Origin: Bacteroidota bacterium
Lineage (GTDB): Bacteria > Bacteroidota > Bacteroidia > Chitinophagales > Chitinophagaceae
DNA length: 64,000 nt
Assembly (NCBI GenBank): GCA_018267575.1
Contig: JAFDYF010000056.1
Coordinates: 310,001 to 374,000, forward strand
Reading direction: 5' to 3'
The stretch's first letter is position 1, and each line of letters starts with the position of its first letter. Below, piece by piece: positions 7,825 to 17,421 of the stretch. The notes beneath the pieces were generated by a model. It did not search any database, was not told the DNA's origin, and worked only from the letters and a program-made list of their open reading frames with translations. Position numbers and translations under genes: made by a program.

Positions 7825-9315
7825 ATGTCAAAACATGTAACCAAATACCTGCACCAGACTATGGATAAGCAGGCAGGTTTAGAGCATACTTTTCACCGTA
7901 CCAAGATTGTGGCAACCGTAGGCCCCGCCTGCGATACCTACGATAAATTATTAGACCTTGTGAAAGCAGGTGTCAATGTGTTCCGGCTCAATTTTTCTCA
8001 TGGGGCGCATGAAGACAAGGCCCGGATTATTGAGCATATCAGAAAAATAAATGTATCGGAACCATATAATATTGCTATACTGGGCGATTTACAGGGACCC
8101 AAGCTTCGGGTAGGGGAAATAGAAAATGGCAGTATGGAAGTGGCCGCTGGCGACATACTTACTTTTACAAATGAAAAATTGGTAGGCAACAAAGACAGGA
8201 TCTATGTTTCCTATCCCAACCTTCATTCGGATGTAAAGATTGGAAATACCATTATGATCGATGATGGCAAACTGGAAGTAAAAGTGGTTGGTATAGAAAA
8301 GAACAACGATGTGAAAGTACAGGTTACATTGGGTGGCGCACTATCTTCCAAAAAAGGGATCAATCTTCCAGATACAAAAATATCGTTACCAGCATTGACC
8401 GAGAAAGACCTCGTGGACCTGGAGTTTATTATTGAACAAAAGCTGGACTGGGTTGCCCTCTCTTTTGTGAGGCATGTAAAGGATATCGTGATCTTGCGTA
8501 GTAAACTTCAGGAGAAAAAAAGCAAAACAAAAATCATTGCCAAGATTGAAAAACCCGAAGCACTGGTAAATATCCGCGATATCATTCTTGAATCGGATGG
8601 CATTATGGTAGCCCGTGGTGATTTGGGTGTGGAACTTCCAATCGAGCAAGTGCCTTTGATACAAAAACAGTTAATTCGTAAATGTCTTCACCGTGCAAAA
8701 CCCGTGATTGTGGCTACGCAGATGATGGAGAGCATGATTGACCGTACCAAACCCAACCGTAGTGAGATTACGGATGTGGCCAATGCGGTGCTAGAGGGTG
8801 CCGATGCTGTGATGTTGAGTGGGGAAACCGCTGCGGGTAACCATCCCACATTGGTGGTTGAAACCATGCGCAAAATTATTATGGAAGTGGAAAGAAATGA
8901 TTATCCGTATAATCTAGAGGAGAAATTGGTGCCTCAACCACATTCCCCTTCTTTTTTGAGCGATGCTATTTGCTACAATGCCTGTAAGCTGGCCAAGGAT
9001 GCCAATGCAGATGCATTAATAGGGATGACGCAAAGTGGCTATACGGGTTTTATGCTTTCCAGCTATCGGCCTAAATCGCCGCTTTATATTTTTTCTAAAG
9101 AGAAAACCTTGATCAATCAGTTGAGCTTGAGCTGGGGTGTTCGTGCATTTTATTATGATGAAGAAGAAAGTGTGGATGATATTTTTGATGACCAAGTAGA
9201 GATTTTGCGTGAAAGAGGGTTTATCAAAACAGGTGATGTGGTTGTAAACACGGGAAGTCTGCCAATCCAATTGCATCTACCGACCAATATGCTGAAGATT
9301 AGCAAACTCAGTTAA
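7825..9315 (+). CDS. pyk: pyruvate kinase
   Basis: 496 residues. It converts phosphoenolpyruvate and ADP to pyruvate and ATP. RTKIVATVGPAC opens the barrel, VNVFRLNFSHG carries the nucleotide/phosphate residues, IAKIEKPEAL supplies the catalytic Lys and metal-binding Glu, and MVARGDLGVELP and ATQMMESM are classical signatures. The C-terminal allosteric domain is present. About 20 residues precede the first conserved strand; a second ATG at codon 13 would give a shorter, more typical N-terminus, so the start is slightly uncertain. It follows pfkA closely and is closed by a perfect hairpin terminator. Confidence 0.97.
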   Translation: MSKHVTKYLHQTMDKQAGLEHTFHRTKIVATVGPACDTYDKLLDLVKAGVNVFRLNFSHGAHEDKARIIEHIRKINVSEPYNIAILGDLQGPKLRVGEIENGSMEVAAGDILTFTNEKLVGNKDRIYVSYPNLHSDVKIGNTIMIDDGKLEVKVVGIEKNNDVKVQVTLGGALSSKKGINLPDTKISLPALTEKDLVDLEFIIEQKLDWVALSFVRHVKDIVILRSKLQEKKSKTKIIAKIEKPEALVNIRDIILESDGIMVARGDLGVELPIEQVPLIQKQLIRKCLHRAKPVIVATQMMESMIDRTKPNRSEITDVANAVLEGADAVMLSGETAAGNHPTLVVETMRKIIMEVERNDYPYNLEEKLVPQPHSPSFLSDAICYNACKLAKDANADALIGMTQSGYTGFMLSSYRPKSPLYIFSKEKTLINQLSLSWGVRAFYYDEEESVDDIFDDQVEILRERGFIKTGDVVVNTGSLPIQLHLPTNMLKISKLS

Positions 9316-9324
9316 TCTTACTAT

Positions 9325-9376
9325 AGAAATAAAAAGCCCCTAAGCATTCATTTTTGCTTAGGGGCTTTTTATTTCT
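9325..9376. terminator. bidirectional intrinsic terminator between pyk and the PBP1A gene
   Basis: A perfect 22-bp inverted repeat (9325-9346 and 9355-9376) with an 8-nt loop. The GC core GCCCCTAAGCA is flanked by an A5 run on the left arm and a T5 run on the right arm, so it can end transcription from pyk and from the convergent penicillin-binding protein gene. Confidence 0.95.
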
Positions 9377-9420
9377 ATTATCCAATTTGGATATATAAAA
9401 GAAATGGAAAAATCAGTTTT

Positions 9421-11856
9421 TCAATTGCCGTTTTTTTTATCCTTGCCACCAAACCACCGTTTTAAAAAGCCTTGTTTTTTTTCTTTTTCTACGGGTGGGG
9501 CAATTGCTTCTGGTTTACGTGCTGGTTTATCCTCTTTTTTATTGTCATTGCTTTTGGTCGCTTCTTTCAATATTTTTTCCTCCTCCGTAGATAGTTTGGA
9601 ATCGATGGGCACTTTTTGGGTGCTGGTGTCCATGTATTCGCTGGCATTCCCATTCCCCACATCCACGCCTTCGGCCCCAGGAGGGGGTGTTTTGTCGATG
9701 ATATTCATATAATCGTACATCTGATTGGGCTTCATGTTTTCAGGCTGCACGAACTTGGTTTGTTTTTCTATGCCAAGAGTTTTGTCCGCTAATGTTTTCT
9801 GGAAAAAATATTCCCAAATGGGCAAGGCAGCACGACCGCCAAAACCTAGGCCACTTTCCAAACGGATAAAGCGGTCATCGCAACCCACCCATACACCAGC
9901 TAATAACTGTGGTGTATAACCGAAAAACCAAGCATCCGAATTATCGTTGGTGGTACCGGTCTTAGCGCCCATCTCCGCGATACCAAGCCTGCTTCTTAAT
10001 CCTGAAGCAGTACCGATGTCGGCAGCACCCTGCATCATCCGGCACATGGTATAAGCGGTGGCCTGACTGATTACTTCTTTTCTTTCAGTATCAAAACGCT
10101 CCAGCACATTACCATTTTTATCTTCAATGCGGGAGATATAATAGGGCTTTGAACTAAAACCGCTAGAGGGAAACATGCTATAGCCCCAAAGCATTTCATA
10201 CAGCGAGAGGTCGCAGGTGCCCAAACAAATGGAAGGGTAGGGTTCTACCTTAGTGGGTATATTTATTTGGTGGAGGAAGTCAGCAAAACGCTGTGGTCCT
10301 ACCTGCTTCATAATATAGGCCGATGCACAGTTTAGGGAGTAGGCCAATGCCGTGGCCATCGTAACGGTATCCCCTTTGCCACCACATTTGCCACCAGCCG
10401 GTACCAAGCCAGATCCCGGAAAATATTGGGCTGTATTGATAACCGATGTTTGAGGGGTAAAGCCTGATTCTTCGATAGCTAGGCTGTATAAAAAAGGTTT
10501 TATGGAAGAACCAACCTGTCTTTTTGTATTGATATTGGCATGGTCGAATTTAAAAGTTTTGAAATCGATACCCCCTATCCACGCTTTCACAGCCCCGGTG
10601 ATGGGATCCATAGCCATGAAGGAGGTTTCTAACATCTGCCGGTTGTATTTAATGGAATCCAATGGCGACATGATGGTATCTTTCTCCCTTTTAGAGTTCC
10701 ATGCAAACACTTTCATTTCTATCGGTTGGTTGAAGGCTTTTCGGATTTCAACATCGCTGGCCCCATCTTCTTTCATATTCTGCCAACGATCGCTTTTTTT
10801 CATGTAACCTTCCAATACATTTTGGTGATCGTTCCAAGCCGTGCCTTTGCGAACATTGTATTGTGCGTTCAATGCCTTTTGCAAAATAGGCATATGCTTG
10901 GCAACAGCCTCTTCGGCGTAGGTCTGCATGCGTGGGTTGATGGTGGTATAGATCCGAAGCCCATCCTCATATAAATTATAAGGTTCGTTGGTGGCTGGGT
11001 TTTTGTGAGCCTTGCACCATTTTTTTAAATCGTCCCTGATCACATCGCGGAAATAGGGGGCCAGACCATTGTTCTCGTCCATTTTATGATAATGGCTCAT
11101 GTCGATAGGTAAGGCCTTGTACCTGGCCGCTTCCTCCGGGGAAATAAAATTGTTTTTCAGCATTTGGTTAATGACCGTGTTCCGCCTGTCGAAAGATGCC
11201 CTGTAATTTCTTCTGGGGTTGTAAAGTGTATTTCCCTTGAGCATGCCAATCAGTATGGCCGCTTCATCGATGGTCAATCTATCGGGTTCTTTTGAAAAAA
11301 AAGTCCTGGAAGCATTCCTGATACCATATACGTTATCTCCAAACGGCACGGTATTGAGATAAAGTGCCAAGATTTCCTGTTTGGTAAAATTTCTTTCCAG
11401 TTTGATGGCAATCATCCATTCTTTCAATTTTTCGATTACCCTTCTGGCAAAATTCTTTGATCCCTGATCCAGCATATTTTTGGCAAGCTGTTGGGTGATG
11501 GTACTACCCCCACCATCACGGCCCAGTTTTAATACGGCACGCATCACTGCCCAACCATCAATGCCAGAATGTTCATAAAAGCGCTCATCCTCAGTTGCTA
11601 CTAATGCATTGATGGCATTCTTTGAAATGTCTTTATAATCCACATTGGTGCGGTTGCCCTTTTCGGTATAATATTTACCCATGGAAGTGCCATCTTCTGC
11701 ATATACTTCGGATGCTAACATGATGGATGGGTTTTCCAATTGTTTCAAAGAAGGCAGTTTGCCAAATAGGTCCATATTGATCATGGCAATAAATACCAAG
11801 AAAACGGCTACGCCGAAAAAAAACAATCTCCAGAATATGCGGACTACTTTTGACAT
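9421..11856 (-). CDS. mrcA: penicillin-binding protein 1A (bifunctional transglycosylase/transpeptidase)
   Basis: 811 residues. A single N-terminal membrane helix (about 7-27) anchors the protein in the inner membrane. The GT51 glycosyltransferase domain carries ATEDERFYEHSGIDGWAVMRA with its catalytic Glu, and GGSTITQQLAKNML. The transpeptidase domain shows the SxxK motif in GSSIKPFLYSLA, SxN in SLNCAS and KTGT in GAKTGTTNDNSD. It polymerises glycan strands and cross-links peptidoglycan. The C-terminus, rich in Lys, Glu and Pro with a final basic stretch, is probably disordered. The gene is alone on its strand and shares the terminator at 9325 with pyk. Confidence 0.95.
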   Translation of the reverse strand: MSKVVRIFWRLFFFGVAVFLVFIAMINMDLFGKLPSLKQLENPSIMLASEVYAEDGTSMGKYYTEKGNRTNVDYKDISKNAINALVATEDERFYEHSGIDGWAVMRAVLKLGRDGGGSTITQQLAKNMLDQGSKNFARRVIEKLKEWMIAIKLERNFTKQEILALYLNTVPFGDNVYGIRNASRTFFSKEPDRLTIDEAAILIGMLKGNTLYNPRRNYRASFDRRNTVINQMLKNNFISPEEAARYKALPIDMSHYHKMDENNGLAPYFRDVIRDDLKKWCKAHKNPATNEPYNLYEDGLRIYTTINPRMQTYAEEAVAKHMPILQKALNAQYNVRKGTAWNDHQNVLEGYMKKSDRWQNMKEDGASDVEIRKAFNQPIEMKVFAWNSKREKDTIMSPLDSIKYNRQMLETSFMAMDPITGAVKAWIGGIDFKTFKFDHANINTKRQVGSSIKPFLYSLAIEESGFTPQTSVINTAQYFPGSGLVPAGGKCGGKGDTVTMATALAYSLNCASAYIMKQVGPQRFADFLHQINIPTKVEPYPSICLGTCDLSLYEMLWGYSMFPSSGFSSKPYYISRIEDKNGNVLERFDTERKEVISQATAYTMCRMMQGAADIGTASGLRSRLGIAEMGAKTGTTNDNSDAWFFGYTPQLLAGVWVGCDDRFIRLESGLGFGGRAALPIWEYFFQKTLADKTLGIEKQTKFVQPENMKPNQMYDYMNIIDKTPPPGAEGVDVGNGNASEYMDTSTQKVPIDSKLSTEEEKILKEATKSNDNKKEDKPARKPEAIAPPVEKEKKQGFLKRWFGGKDKKNGN

Positions 11857-12091
11857 AATGTATTATTAATTACAATCGCAAAGATTAATATTAAACTTCA
11901 ACTTCAAAAATCTTACCTGAAACAGCAAAATATGTTCCGCTTTTACTGGTCAATGCAAGATTTATGTAGAGATTCATGATTCCTTTAACCCTTTTAATAT
12001 CGCATATGGACAAAAGACCAATGAAAAAATATCCAGCATTGATAGCAAGCAAACAACTATTTAACGATCTCCCTATTCTCTAGTACTATTG

Positions 12092-15000
12092 TTAAAATTT
12101 TCCTGGGAAAGATGCTTCCAAAAATTTACGATAGCCAGCCATATCCTTATTGCTTATCAGGGTTTCCAGATTTTGATCACTGATTATCCAGAATGAATAT
12201 TTCCCAACAGGCAGCCAAGGCACAATATCTCTTGGTGCCCCCATTTTTGCTTTGTCCATATAGTCAAGTGCTTTATGGGCATCTGCAAACCCTTTTATCA
12301 ATACCAATTTTGTACTGTCGTTCAACGATACCAAACTTATTTCAAGCTGCTGGTTGTAAAAGTTGTCCTGATTATAACGGTAGAAAGCGTTTTTGGTTTC
12401 ATTGACATACACAGGGTCCACTTTGTTCATGAGAATGGCCACAGCATGTGGTTTATCTGGCGCATATGCAAATGCCGATTTAAAGGAAGCGATTTTTTGA
12501 GCAGTCAACACCGAATCGGCCTTTGCTTTTTTCATGGAATTGGCAATGGAATCGGCCTGCTTTTTAAGCTTGGCCATTTTTTCTGCATTGTTTTTTGCCT
12601 GAAGCATTGCCAATTGAATGGAATCAATTTGATGTTGTAGTTTGGCTATTTGAGCGGAATCCGCTTTTACCTTCATCAAATGCGATTGGTCAATAATATG
12701 GTTGGGCATATTGATACTGATGGCATCCTTTTGCTTTTGTGCCTCCAGTGCAAGGTTGGTTTTTGCTTTGGCAGGGATTCCTTTTGCATTGGACAAACTA
12801 TCTTCTCTAGCTTGCTTGGCTGCGTTCAGTGAATCATAGGTTTTTCTATTGATGAGGGTAATTTTTGGTGGTTCTTTTGTGGTTATTACTGAATCATCGC
12901 TGGCCCTGGTTATGTTCAGGTTGCTGAGATAGAGTTCAATTTCTTTTCTGCGGCTTAGCACATCGAGGAAGGTTTTTGCTTTTGCGGCCATTGCTGTTCC
13001 CGGAAATTTCATAATAATCCGGCTCAGCTCAGATTTGGCTGCACTATCCTCCCGTTGTTTAATAAAATAGACCGACTCGATGTACAACAATTGGGGGGTC
13101 CAGTATTTTTCCCCATAAATGCTGTCTGCTGATTTTTTTGCAGCCACGGCTTCTCCGAACCGGCCTTCGATAAAGGAGTTGTAAATATTTTCATAACGTC
13201 TGGTCGCTTCCAGCTTTGGTGCTTCCATTGATTTTTTATAGGCTTCGGGGTAGCTCGCAATATTGGTGAGTTTGGAGTTGGGGTAGCGGCTGTTCATCAA
13301 CTTTAAGATCCTCGCAGCATTGGCATCATCTCCCAATTTTTTATAACAATAATACTGATTGAACCAAGTTTCTTCCTTCAAAGGGGTATTAGGGAATTTC
13401 GATAATAGGCTATCGTAGGAAGTGATGGCAGCCTGATAGTCGAGCATGCCTTCCTGATAGGATTTGCCAATCAGGAAAAGTGCATGCTCAATGGAGTCGT
13501 TTGATTTCTTCAACTTCTCCGGTGTGAGCGGTAGCTTATCCAACAAAGCTTGAAAACTTATCTGCCCGGCGGCTTTCGCTGCGTCAGCCTGATTGTCGCC
13601 CAAGGAGCCACCCTGATTGTCCTTGGAGATACCAAATTGAGCAGCTTTTGAACTGATTTGCCAAAAATCGGTATTCTTTCGGTTGCCCCATTTTGCCTTG
13701 AAATCACCAAAGCCTTTTGCTTTTAAAGTTGGGTTATAAAAATACCATTGCGCATTGTCCCCACTATTGTCGAATAAATTCGGCGCGGTATTGTTATTGT
13801 TGTTGAAAGTGAAACTTCCTGCATCAGCCTGTTCTTCTTCGGCTAGGCCTTGCTGTTTACGCAGTTTCTTCACTAATTTTTTTATATAGGCATCCCTTTC
13901 ATCCTTTGGCCAACCAGCAATCTGTTGAAGACTATCCTGCCGATCAATCACATCCATGCTGGCAATAATGCGGTCCAGGGTTTTTCTTTTTTCAAGAAAT
14001 TCCTTTGGGTTTTCCACGGTGGATTTGTCGGAAGCGTTCACGCTATCATAAAATCTTTTTGCGGATCGGTAATTTCTGTCTGATAGATAGAGGTCGCCCA
14101 ATTGTAGGAATGCTTTGTTTTTTTGGTTGTTCTCTGGCAGTGCATATTTGATGCTTCTCAACAACTGGTTTTCAGCAGCGGGAACCCCGTTTCTGTCCAG
14201 TTCCATTTGCGCTGCGGTATAATAAATAATATCGCGGTAATTTTCAAAGCGGGCCTTTCTGCCCATGCTCATCAATGCATCAATATTTTGCTGTATCAGT
14301 TTATCATCCTTCACGTTGTTCTGCCGGATATAGTTTAGTCTGGCATACACTTCCATCACCGGGTCATAGCTATGCTCATAACATTTCTTATAAAACTCCT
14401 GCGCTTCAATTGGTTTATGAACTCTCTCATATAATTGGGCTATCAGGTATTCCCATCTGGAACGCTCATCGTTGCCGGCTGCATTGCCCAACGCATTCTC
14501 CAGATGATGGGCTGCACTATCATATAGGTTCTGATCGTAAAACCACAAAGCCTGCACTTCCTCCAGTTCCGAGTGGAGCCTTTCTGGGAAAAAGGGGTCT
14601 TGTTTTAATGTTTCTATCAGCCCGCTTGCTTCTTCAAATTGTTGGTTGGCAATATAAGTCCGTATCTGCCATAACAAGGCATCGTTGCGGCTCGGCGGCA
14701 ATGAAAATAGTTTTTTGCCGATATTGGTTTTTTCATGGGTTGATACCACCAGTCCCTTACCCCCGTTATCCTCTTCATTCTCATTGCTACCAATCACCTT
14801 GTCATAGCCGCCTTTTTCTTTTGGGGAAAAAGCATAGTTCATATATTGGAAGGTGATATAAGCGGAGTCCAACTGCTTCCGGAAAAAATAGGCCTTGCCC
14901 ATAAGCATGTACAGGTTGTCGATCCAGTCGTTGCGGAGGTCGTGGTTTAGAATGCCGGCCGTGCATTTGTACAGGATGGAATCCAGTTCCCTTTTATCGC

Positions 15001-15316
15001 GGGCAGTGGCATCCAAGCTATAATTGTAAAAGCTGAGCAGTTTGGTGAAATCGTCTTTATGCTGTGCTTTTGCACGAGCAATGATTTCTTCGAGTTTTAT
15101 ATTGGCGTTGTAAAAAAAGTTATAGTGCGTAACCGTGTTCTGGATAAAATGCCTTGGTGTTTTGAATTTGGTTTCTTCGGTTTTTTCAGCGCCCAATTTC
15201 ACGTTCTCGTATTTCTGTGGTTTTTTAATGTCCATGGAAGAATACACGGGCTGCCCGAAACCTTTCAGGTAAAAAAAAGAAGATAGGAGAAGAAATAAAA
15301 TTTGGTTTCGCTTCAC
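12092..15316 (-). CDS. porW: PorW/SprE-like TPR protein of the type IX secretion system
   Basis: 1074 residues with an N-terminal signal peptide (MKRNQILFLLLSSFFYLKGFGQ). The opening THYNFFYNANIKLEEIIARA, closely followed by HKDDFTKLLSFYNYS, is typical of SprE/PorW, and many degenerate tetratricopeptide repeats follow (for example the blocks near residues 130-330 and 640-770). A long Ala/Lys/Gln coiled coil (about 860-940) precedes a compact C-terminal domain starting near PHAVAILMNKVDP. In Flavobacterium and Porphyromonas this protein is needed for type IX secretion and gliding. Known members are lipoproteins; no lipobox Cys is seen here, so membrane attachment may differ. The assignment is from sequence character, not a search. 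Confidence 0.8.
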   Translation of the reverse strand: MKRNQILFLLLSSFFYLKGFGQPVYSSMDIKKPQKYENVKLGAEKTEETKFKTPRHFIQNTVTHYNFFYNANIKLEEIIARAKAQHKDDFTKLLSFYNYSLDATARDKRELDSILYKCTAGILNHDLRNDWIDNLYMLMGKAYFFRKQLDSAYITFQYMNYAFSPKEKGGYDKVIGSNENEEDNGGKGLVVSTHEKTNIGKKLFSLPPSRNDALLWQIRTYIANQQFEEASGLIETLKQDPFFPERLHSELEEVQALWFYDQNLYDSAAHHLENALGNAAGNDERSRWEYLIAQLYERVHKPIEAQEFYKKCYEHSYDPVMEVYARLNYIRQNNVKDDKLIQQNIDALMSMGRKARFENYRDIIYYTAAQMELDRNGVPAAENQLLRSIKYALPENNQKNKAFLQLGDLYLSDRNYRSAKRFYDSVNASDKSTVENPKEFLEKRKTLDRIIASMDVIDRQDSLQQIAGWPKDERDAYIKKLVKKLRKQQGLAEEEQADAGSFTFNNNNNTAPNLFDNSGDNAQWYFYNPTLKAKGFGDFKAKWGNRKNTDFWQISSKAAQFGISKDNQGGSLGDNQADAAKAAGQISFQALLDKLPLTPEKLKKSNDSIEHALFLIGKSYQEGMLDYQAAITSYDSLLSKFPNTPLKEETWFNQYYCYKKLGDDANAARILKLMNSRYPNSKLTNIASYPEAYKKSMEAPKLEATRRYENIYNSFIEGRFGEAVAAKKSADSIYGEKYWTPQLLYIESVYFIKQREDSAAKSELSRIIMKFPGTAMAAKAKTFLDVLSRRKEIELYLSNLNITRASDDSVITTKEPPKITLINRKTYDSLNAAKQAREDSLSNAKGIPAKAKTNLALEAQKQKDAISINMPNHIIDQSHLMKVKADSAQIAKLQHQIDSIQLAMLQAKNNAEKMAKLKKQADSIANSMKKAKADSVLTAQKIASFKSAFAYAPDKPHAVAILMNKVDPVYVNETKNAFYRYNQDNFYNQQLEISLVSLNDSTKLVLIKGFADAHKALDYMDKAKMGAPRDIVPWLPVGKYSFWIISDQNLETLISNKDMAGYRKFLEASFPGKF

Positions 15317-15456
15317 AATGTCCTTTTCATTTGCTACGCAAACTAAATTCTTAATAACTGATTTTCAATAAATTTATTATAAAACAAGGGGTGATTTTCC
15401 TAGGCTTATTTTAGCATTGGCAATAAGTTGCTACCTTTAACCTGCAACTTACCATT

Positions 15457-15855
15457 ATGGCCAAATTCGATGCCAATTTTTCGTTAAAACGCCTGCAGAA
15501 CCGCTATCGCCTGGTTGTTATGAATGACGACACCTATGAGGAGGTGGTCACTTTTAAATTGTCGCGATTGAGCGTATATATTGTTCTCAGCACGATTTTT
15601 GTTCTGTTAACAGGGCTTACCGTGGCATTAATCGTGTTCACCCCATTAAAGTTATATATACCGGGTTATGGAGATGTGAATAATACTAAGGAGCTCCGTG
15701 AACTAAAAGTGCGTACTGATTCGTTAGAGCAGGAAGCAAGGTATAAAAACCTGTATTTGGAGAATGTGCGCAATATTTTGCAGGGGAACAATAAGGATAT
15801 CAAGGAAGACACGACCATGTTGAAAATACCCAAAACGGAAAAAATTGACGATTAA
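15457..15855 (+). CDS. membrane-anchored coiled-coil protein next to bactofilin (M23-like anchor without peptidase)
   Basis: 132 residues. A short N-terminal cytoplasmic segment (RYRLVVMNDDTYEEVVTFKL) leads to one transmembrane helix at about 46-70, then a periplasmic stretch LKLYIPGYGDV and a coiled coil up to residue 118. This layout and the motif wording resemble the N-terminal anchor of Bacteroidota M23-family peptidases that sit beside bactofilin genes, but the peptidase domain is missing and the frame ends at a normal stop. The bactofilin starts 11 nt downstream, so the two are almost certainly co-transcribed. A TACCTTTA stretch at 15432-15439 is a near match to the -7 element. Likely role: linking a bactofilin polymer to the membrane or wall. 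Confidence 0.75.
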   Translation: MAKFDANFSLKRLQNRYRLVVMNDDTYEEVVTFKLSRLSVYIVLSTIFVLLTGLTVALIVFTPLKLYIPGYGDVNNTKELRELKVRTDSLEQEARYKNLYLENVRNILQGNNKDIKEDTTMLKIPKTEKIDD

Positions 15856-15866
15856 AATTTGATACT

Positions 15867-16325
15867 ATGTTTAACTCAAAATCCAACAAATCCGAAGCGC
15901 TGGAAACCACTTCAACCAGCGGGAGCACCAGTAGTACCAGCCTCATTGGTTCGGGCACCACCCTTAAAGGCGATATCAGCAGCAGCGGCGATATCCGTAT
16001 TGACGGCACACTCAATGGCAATATCCATTGCACTGCAAAAGTGGTAATTGGCGCTAATGGCGTGGTTACCGGCGACGTGAACGGTCAGCAGGCCGATATC
16101 ATGGGCAAAGTAACTGGTAGTGTGAAAGTAAAGGATTTGCTTCAGCTTAAAGGGGGCAGTGTGATCAATGGGAATTTATACGCAGGCAAATTGCAGATTG
16201 AACCAACTGCTAGTTTCAATGGGGAATGCCATATGGGGCAGGCAGCGGTTGGCAATAGCAGCAATGGTAAGGCATCGAACAATGAAAAAGATGCACTTAA
16301 GTTGGCAGGGTTGGCTACTTCCTAA
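15867..16325 (+). CDS. bactofilin family cytoskeletal protein
   Basis: 152 residues. The central 90 residues carry the short right-handed beta-helix repeats of bactofilins: LIGSGTTLKGDISSSGDIRI, GTLNGNI, AKVVIGANGVVTGDV, ADIMGKVTGSVKVKDLLQL and GSVINGNLYAG. Both ends are Ser/Gly/Asn-rich and probably disordered, as is usual. Bactofilins polymerise without nucleotide on the inner face of the membrane and recruit cell-wall enzymes. Its upstream partner is a membrane coiled-coil protein that looks like an M23 anchor. After the stop comes a non-coding region with paired hairpins. Confidence 0.92.
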   Translation: MFNSKSNKSEALETTSTSGSTSSTSLIGSGTTLKGDISSSGDIRIDGTLNGNIHCTAKVVIGANGVVTGDVNGQQADIMGKVTGSVKVKDLLQLKGGSVINGNLYAGKLQIEPTASFNGECHMGQAAVGNSSNGKASNNEKDALKLAGLATS

Positions 16326-16523
16326 AAGCAACTTACACTTCCAAAACACATGTACATGGCTTGAAAAATAGCTGTGCAGGGATATTATTTTCCCTTATCG
16401 GATTGGATTGAGCGCAATGCAAATAATATCACATCATTATTTGTCCCGCTATAACATGGATTTACCATTTAACGAAGACAGGTGGGGTGAGAAATCCCAG
16501 TTAATTATAGTGTAATTGATTTT

Positions 16524-16586
16524 TTGCCACTGATTCACTGATTTGAGCTTGTGATAAAGATGCATAATCAGTGCATCAGTGGCATT
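16524..16586. repeat. palindromic repeat unit, copy 1
   Basis: 63 bp whose ends form an 18-bp imperfect palindrome (TGCCACTGATTCACTGAT against ATCAGTGCATCAGTGGCA, one mismatch). The second copy lies 117 bp downstream at about 95 percent identity. Confidence 0.85.
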
Positions 16587-16640
16587 GATTATGGTTGAGT
16601 TTTTTTCTTACCAAATATTTCCTTAATAGCAATCAGGTTC

Positions 16641-16703
16641 TTGCCACTGATTTACTGATTTGGGCTTGTGATATAGATGCATAATCAGTGCATCAGTGGC
16701 ATT
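16641..16703. repeat. palindromic repeat unit, copy 2
   Basis: Second copy of the unit at 16524-16586, differing by only a few substitutions, with the same 18-bp stem. It ends 16 bp before the stop codon of the KDPG aldolase gene. Confidence 0.85.
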
Positions 16704-16719
16704 CATTTAAATTGAGTTT

Positions 16720-17379
16720 TTATTTGAGGGATTTAACAATGTCCATCAGTTCTTTTGTTTTTTTGCTTATCTGCTGATAGTCTTTACCAGCGAGTATTTC
16801 CTTGCTGATGAGTTTGCTGCCCAGCCCTACAGCGGATGCGCCTGCCTGAAACCAGGCCGCAATATTTTCTTTGGAGGCCTCCACACCACCGGTTACCATA
16901 AAATCGATATTGGGAAACAAAGGCTTAACTGCACTAATAAAAGAAGGTTTTAGCAATTCACCCGGGAATAGTTTGACCAAGCTACATCCAGCTTTTTCTG
17001 CTACATGGATTTCGGTAGGGGTGCTGCAACCGGGTATCCACAACATTTTTTGCATATAGGCCACATCGCATACACTGCTGTCGAACACGGGACTGATCAG
17101 CACCTCAGCACCTGCATCCATAAATTTTGAAGCCTGTTCGGCAGTCTTAATGGTCCCAATACAAAGCATCAGGCCCTTCATGCTGGTCTCCTTTTCCTTG
17201 ACCAGTGCCGTGAAGTTTTTCAAAGCCTGATCTCCCCGGTTGGTAAACTCAATAGCCCGGATTCCCCCTGCATACAAGGCTGATGCTACGGATAAACATA
17301 CTTCCATATCCTCGTGATAGAATAATGGCAACAGCCCTTGTTCTCTTATTTTTTTTGAATGGTATTGTTCGCTTTCCAT
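16720..17379 (-). CDS. eda: 2-dehydro-3-deoxy-phosphogluconate (KDPG) / 4-hydroxy-2-oxoglutarate aldolase
   Basis: 219 residues, usual length for the class I aldolase. It splits KDPG into pyruvate and glyceraldehyde 3-phosphate, or a related keto acid. The Schiff-base Lys sits in SLVKLFPGELL; the general-base Glu and phosphate-site Arg are in IEFTNRG; IPGCSTPTEIHVA and FMVTGGVEASKENI are family motifs. No dehydratase (edd) or keto-deoxy-gluconate kinase gene is adjacent, so it may serve hexuronate or other sugar-acid breakdown encoded elsewhere. A good -7 element lies 35 nt upstream. Confidence 0.93.
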   Translation of the reverse strand: MESEQYHSKKIREQGLLPLFYHEDMEVCLSVASALYAGGIRAIEFTNRGDQALKNFTALVKEKETSMKGLMLCIGTIKTAEQASKFMDAGAEVLISPVFDSSVCDVAYMQKMLWIPGCSTPTEIHVAEKAGCSLVKLFPGELLKPSFISAVKPLFPNIDFMVTGGVEASKENIAAWFQAGASAVGLGSKLISKEILAGKDYQQISKKTKELMDIVKSLK

Positions 17380-17413
17380 GTTTGGCGTGCTGTTAAAAAT
17401 GATGGTGAATATT

Positions 17414-17421
17414 CAAAAATA
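17414..17421 (-). promoter_or_regulatory. -7 promoter element for the KDPG aldolase gene
   Basis: On the minus strand it reads TATTTTTG, an exact match to TAnnTTTG, 35 nt before the eda start. No convincing -33 TTTG was found at the usual distance. Confidence 0.5.

Larger units (their letters stand above)
16326..16719. other. non-coding interval carrying two hairpin repeats
   Basis: Between the bactofilin stop and the convergent KDPG aldolase stop. The first 200 bases show nothing recognisable; the rest is two near-identical palindromic units described separately. Either hairpin could end transcription, but neither is followed by a long T tract at the right spacing. Confidence 0.6.
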
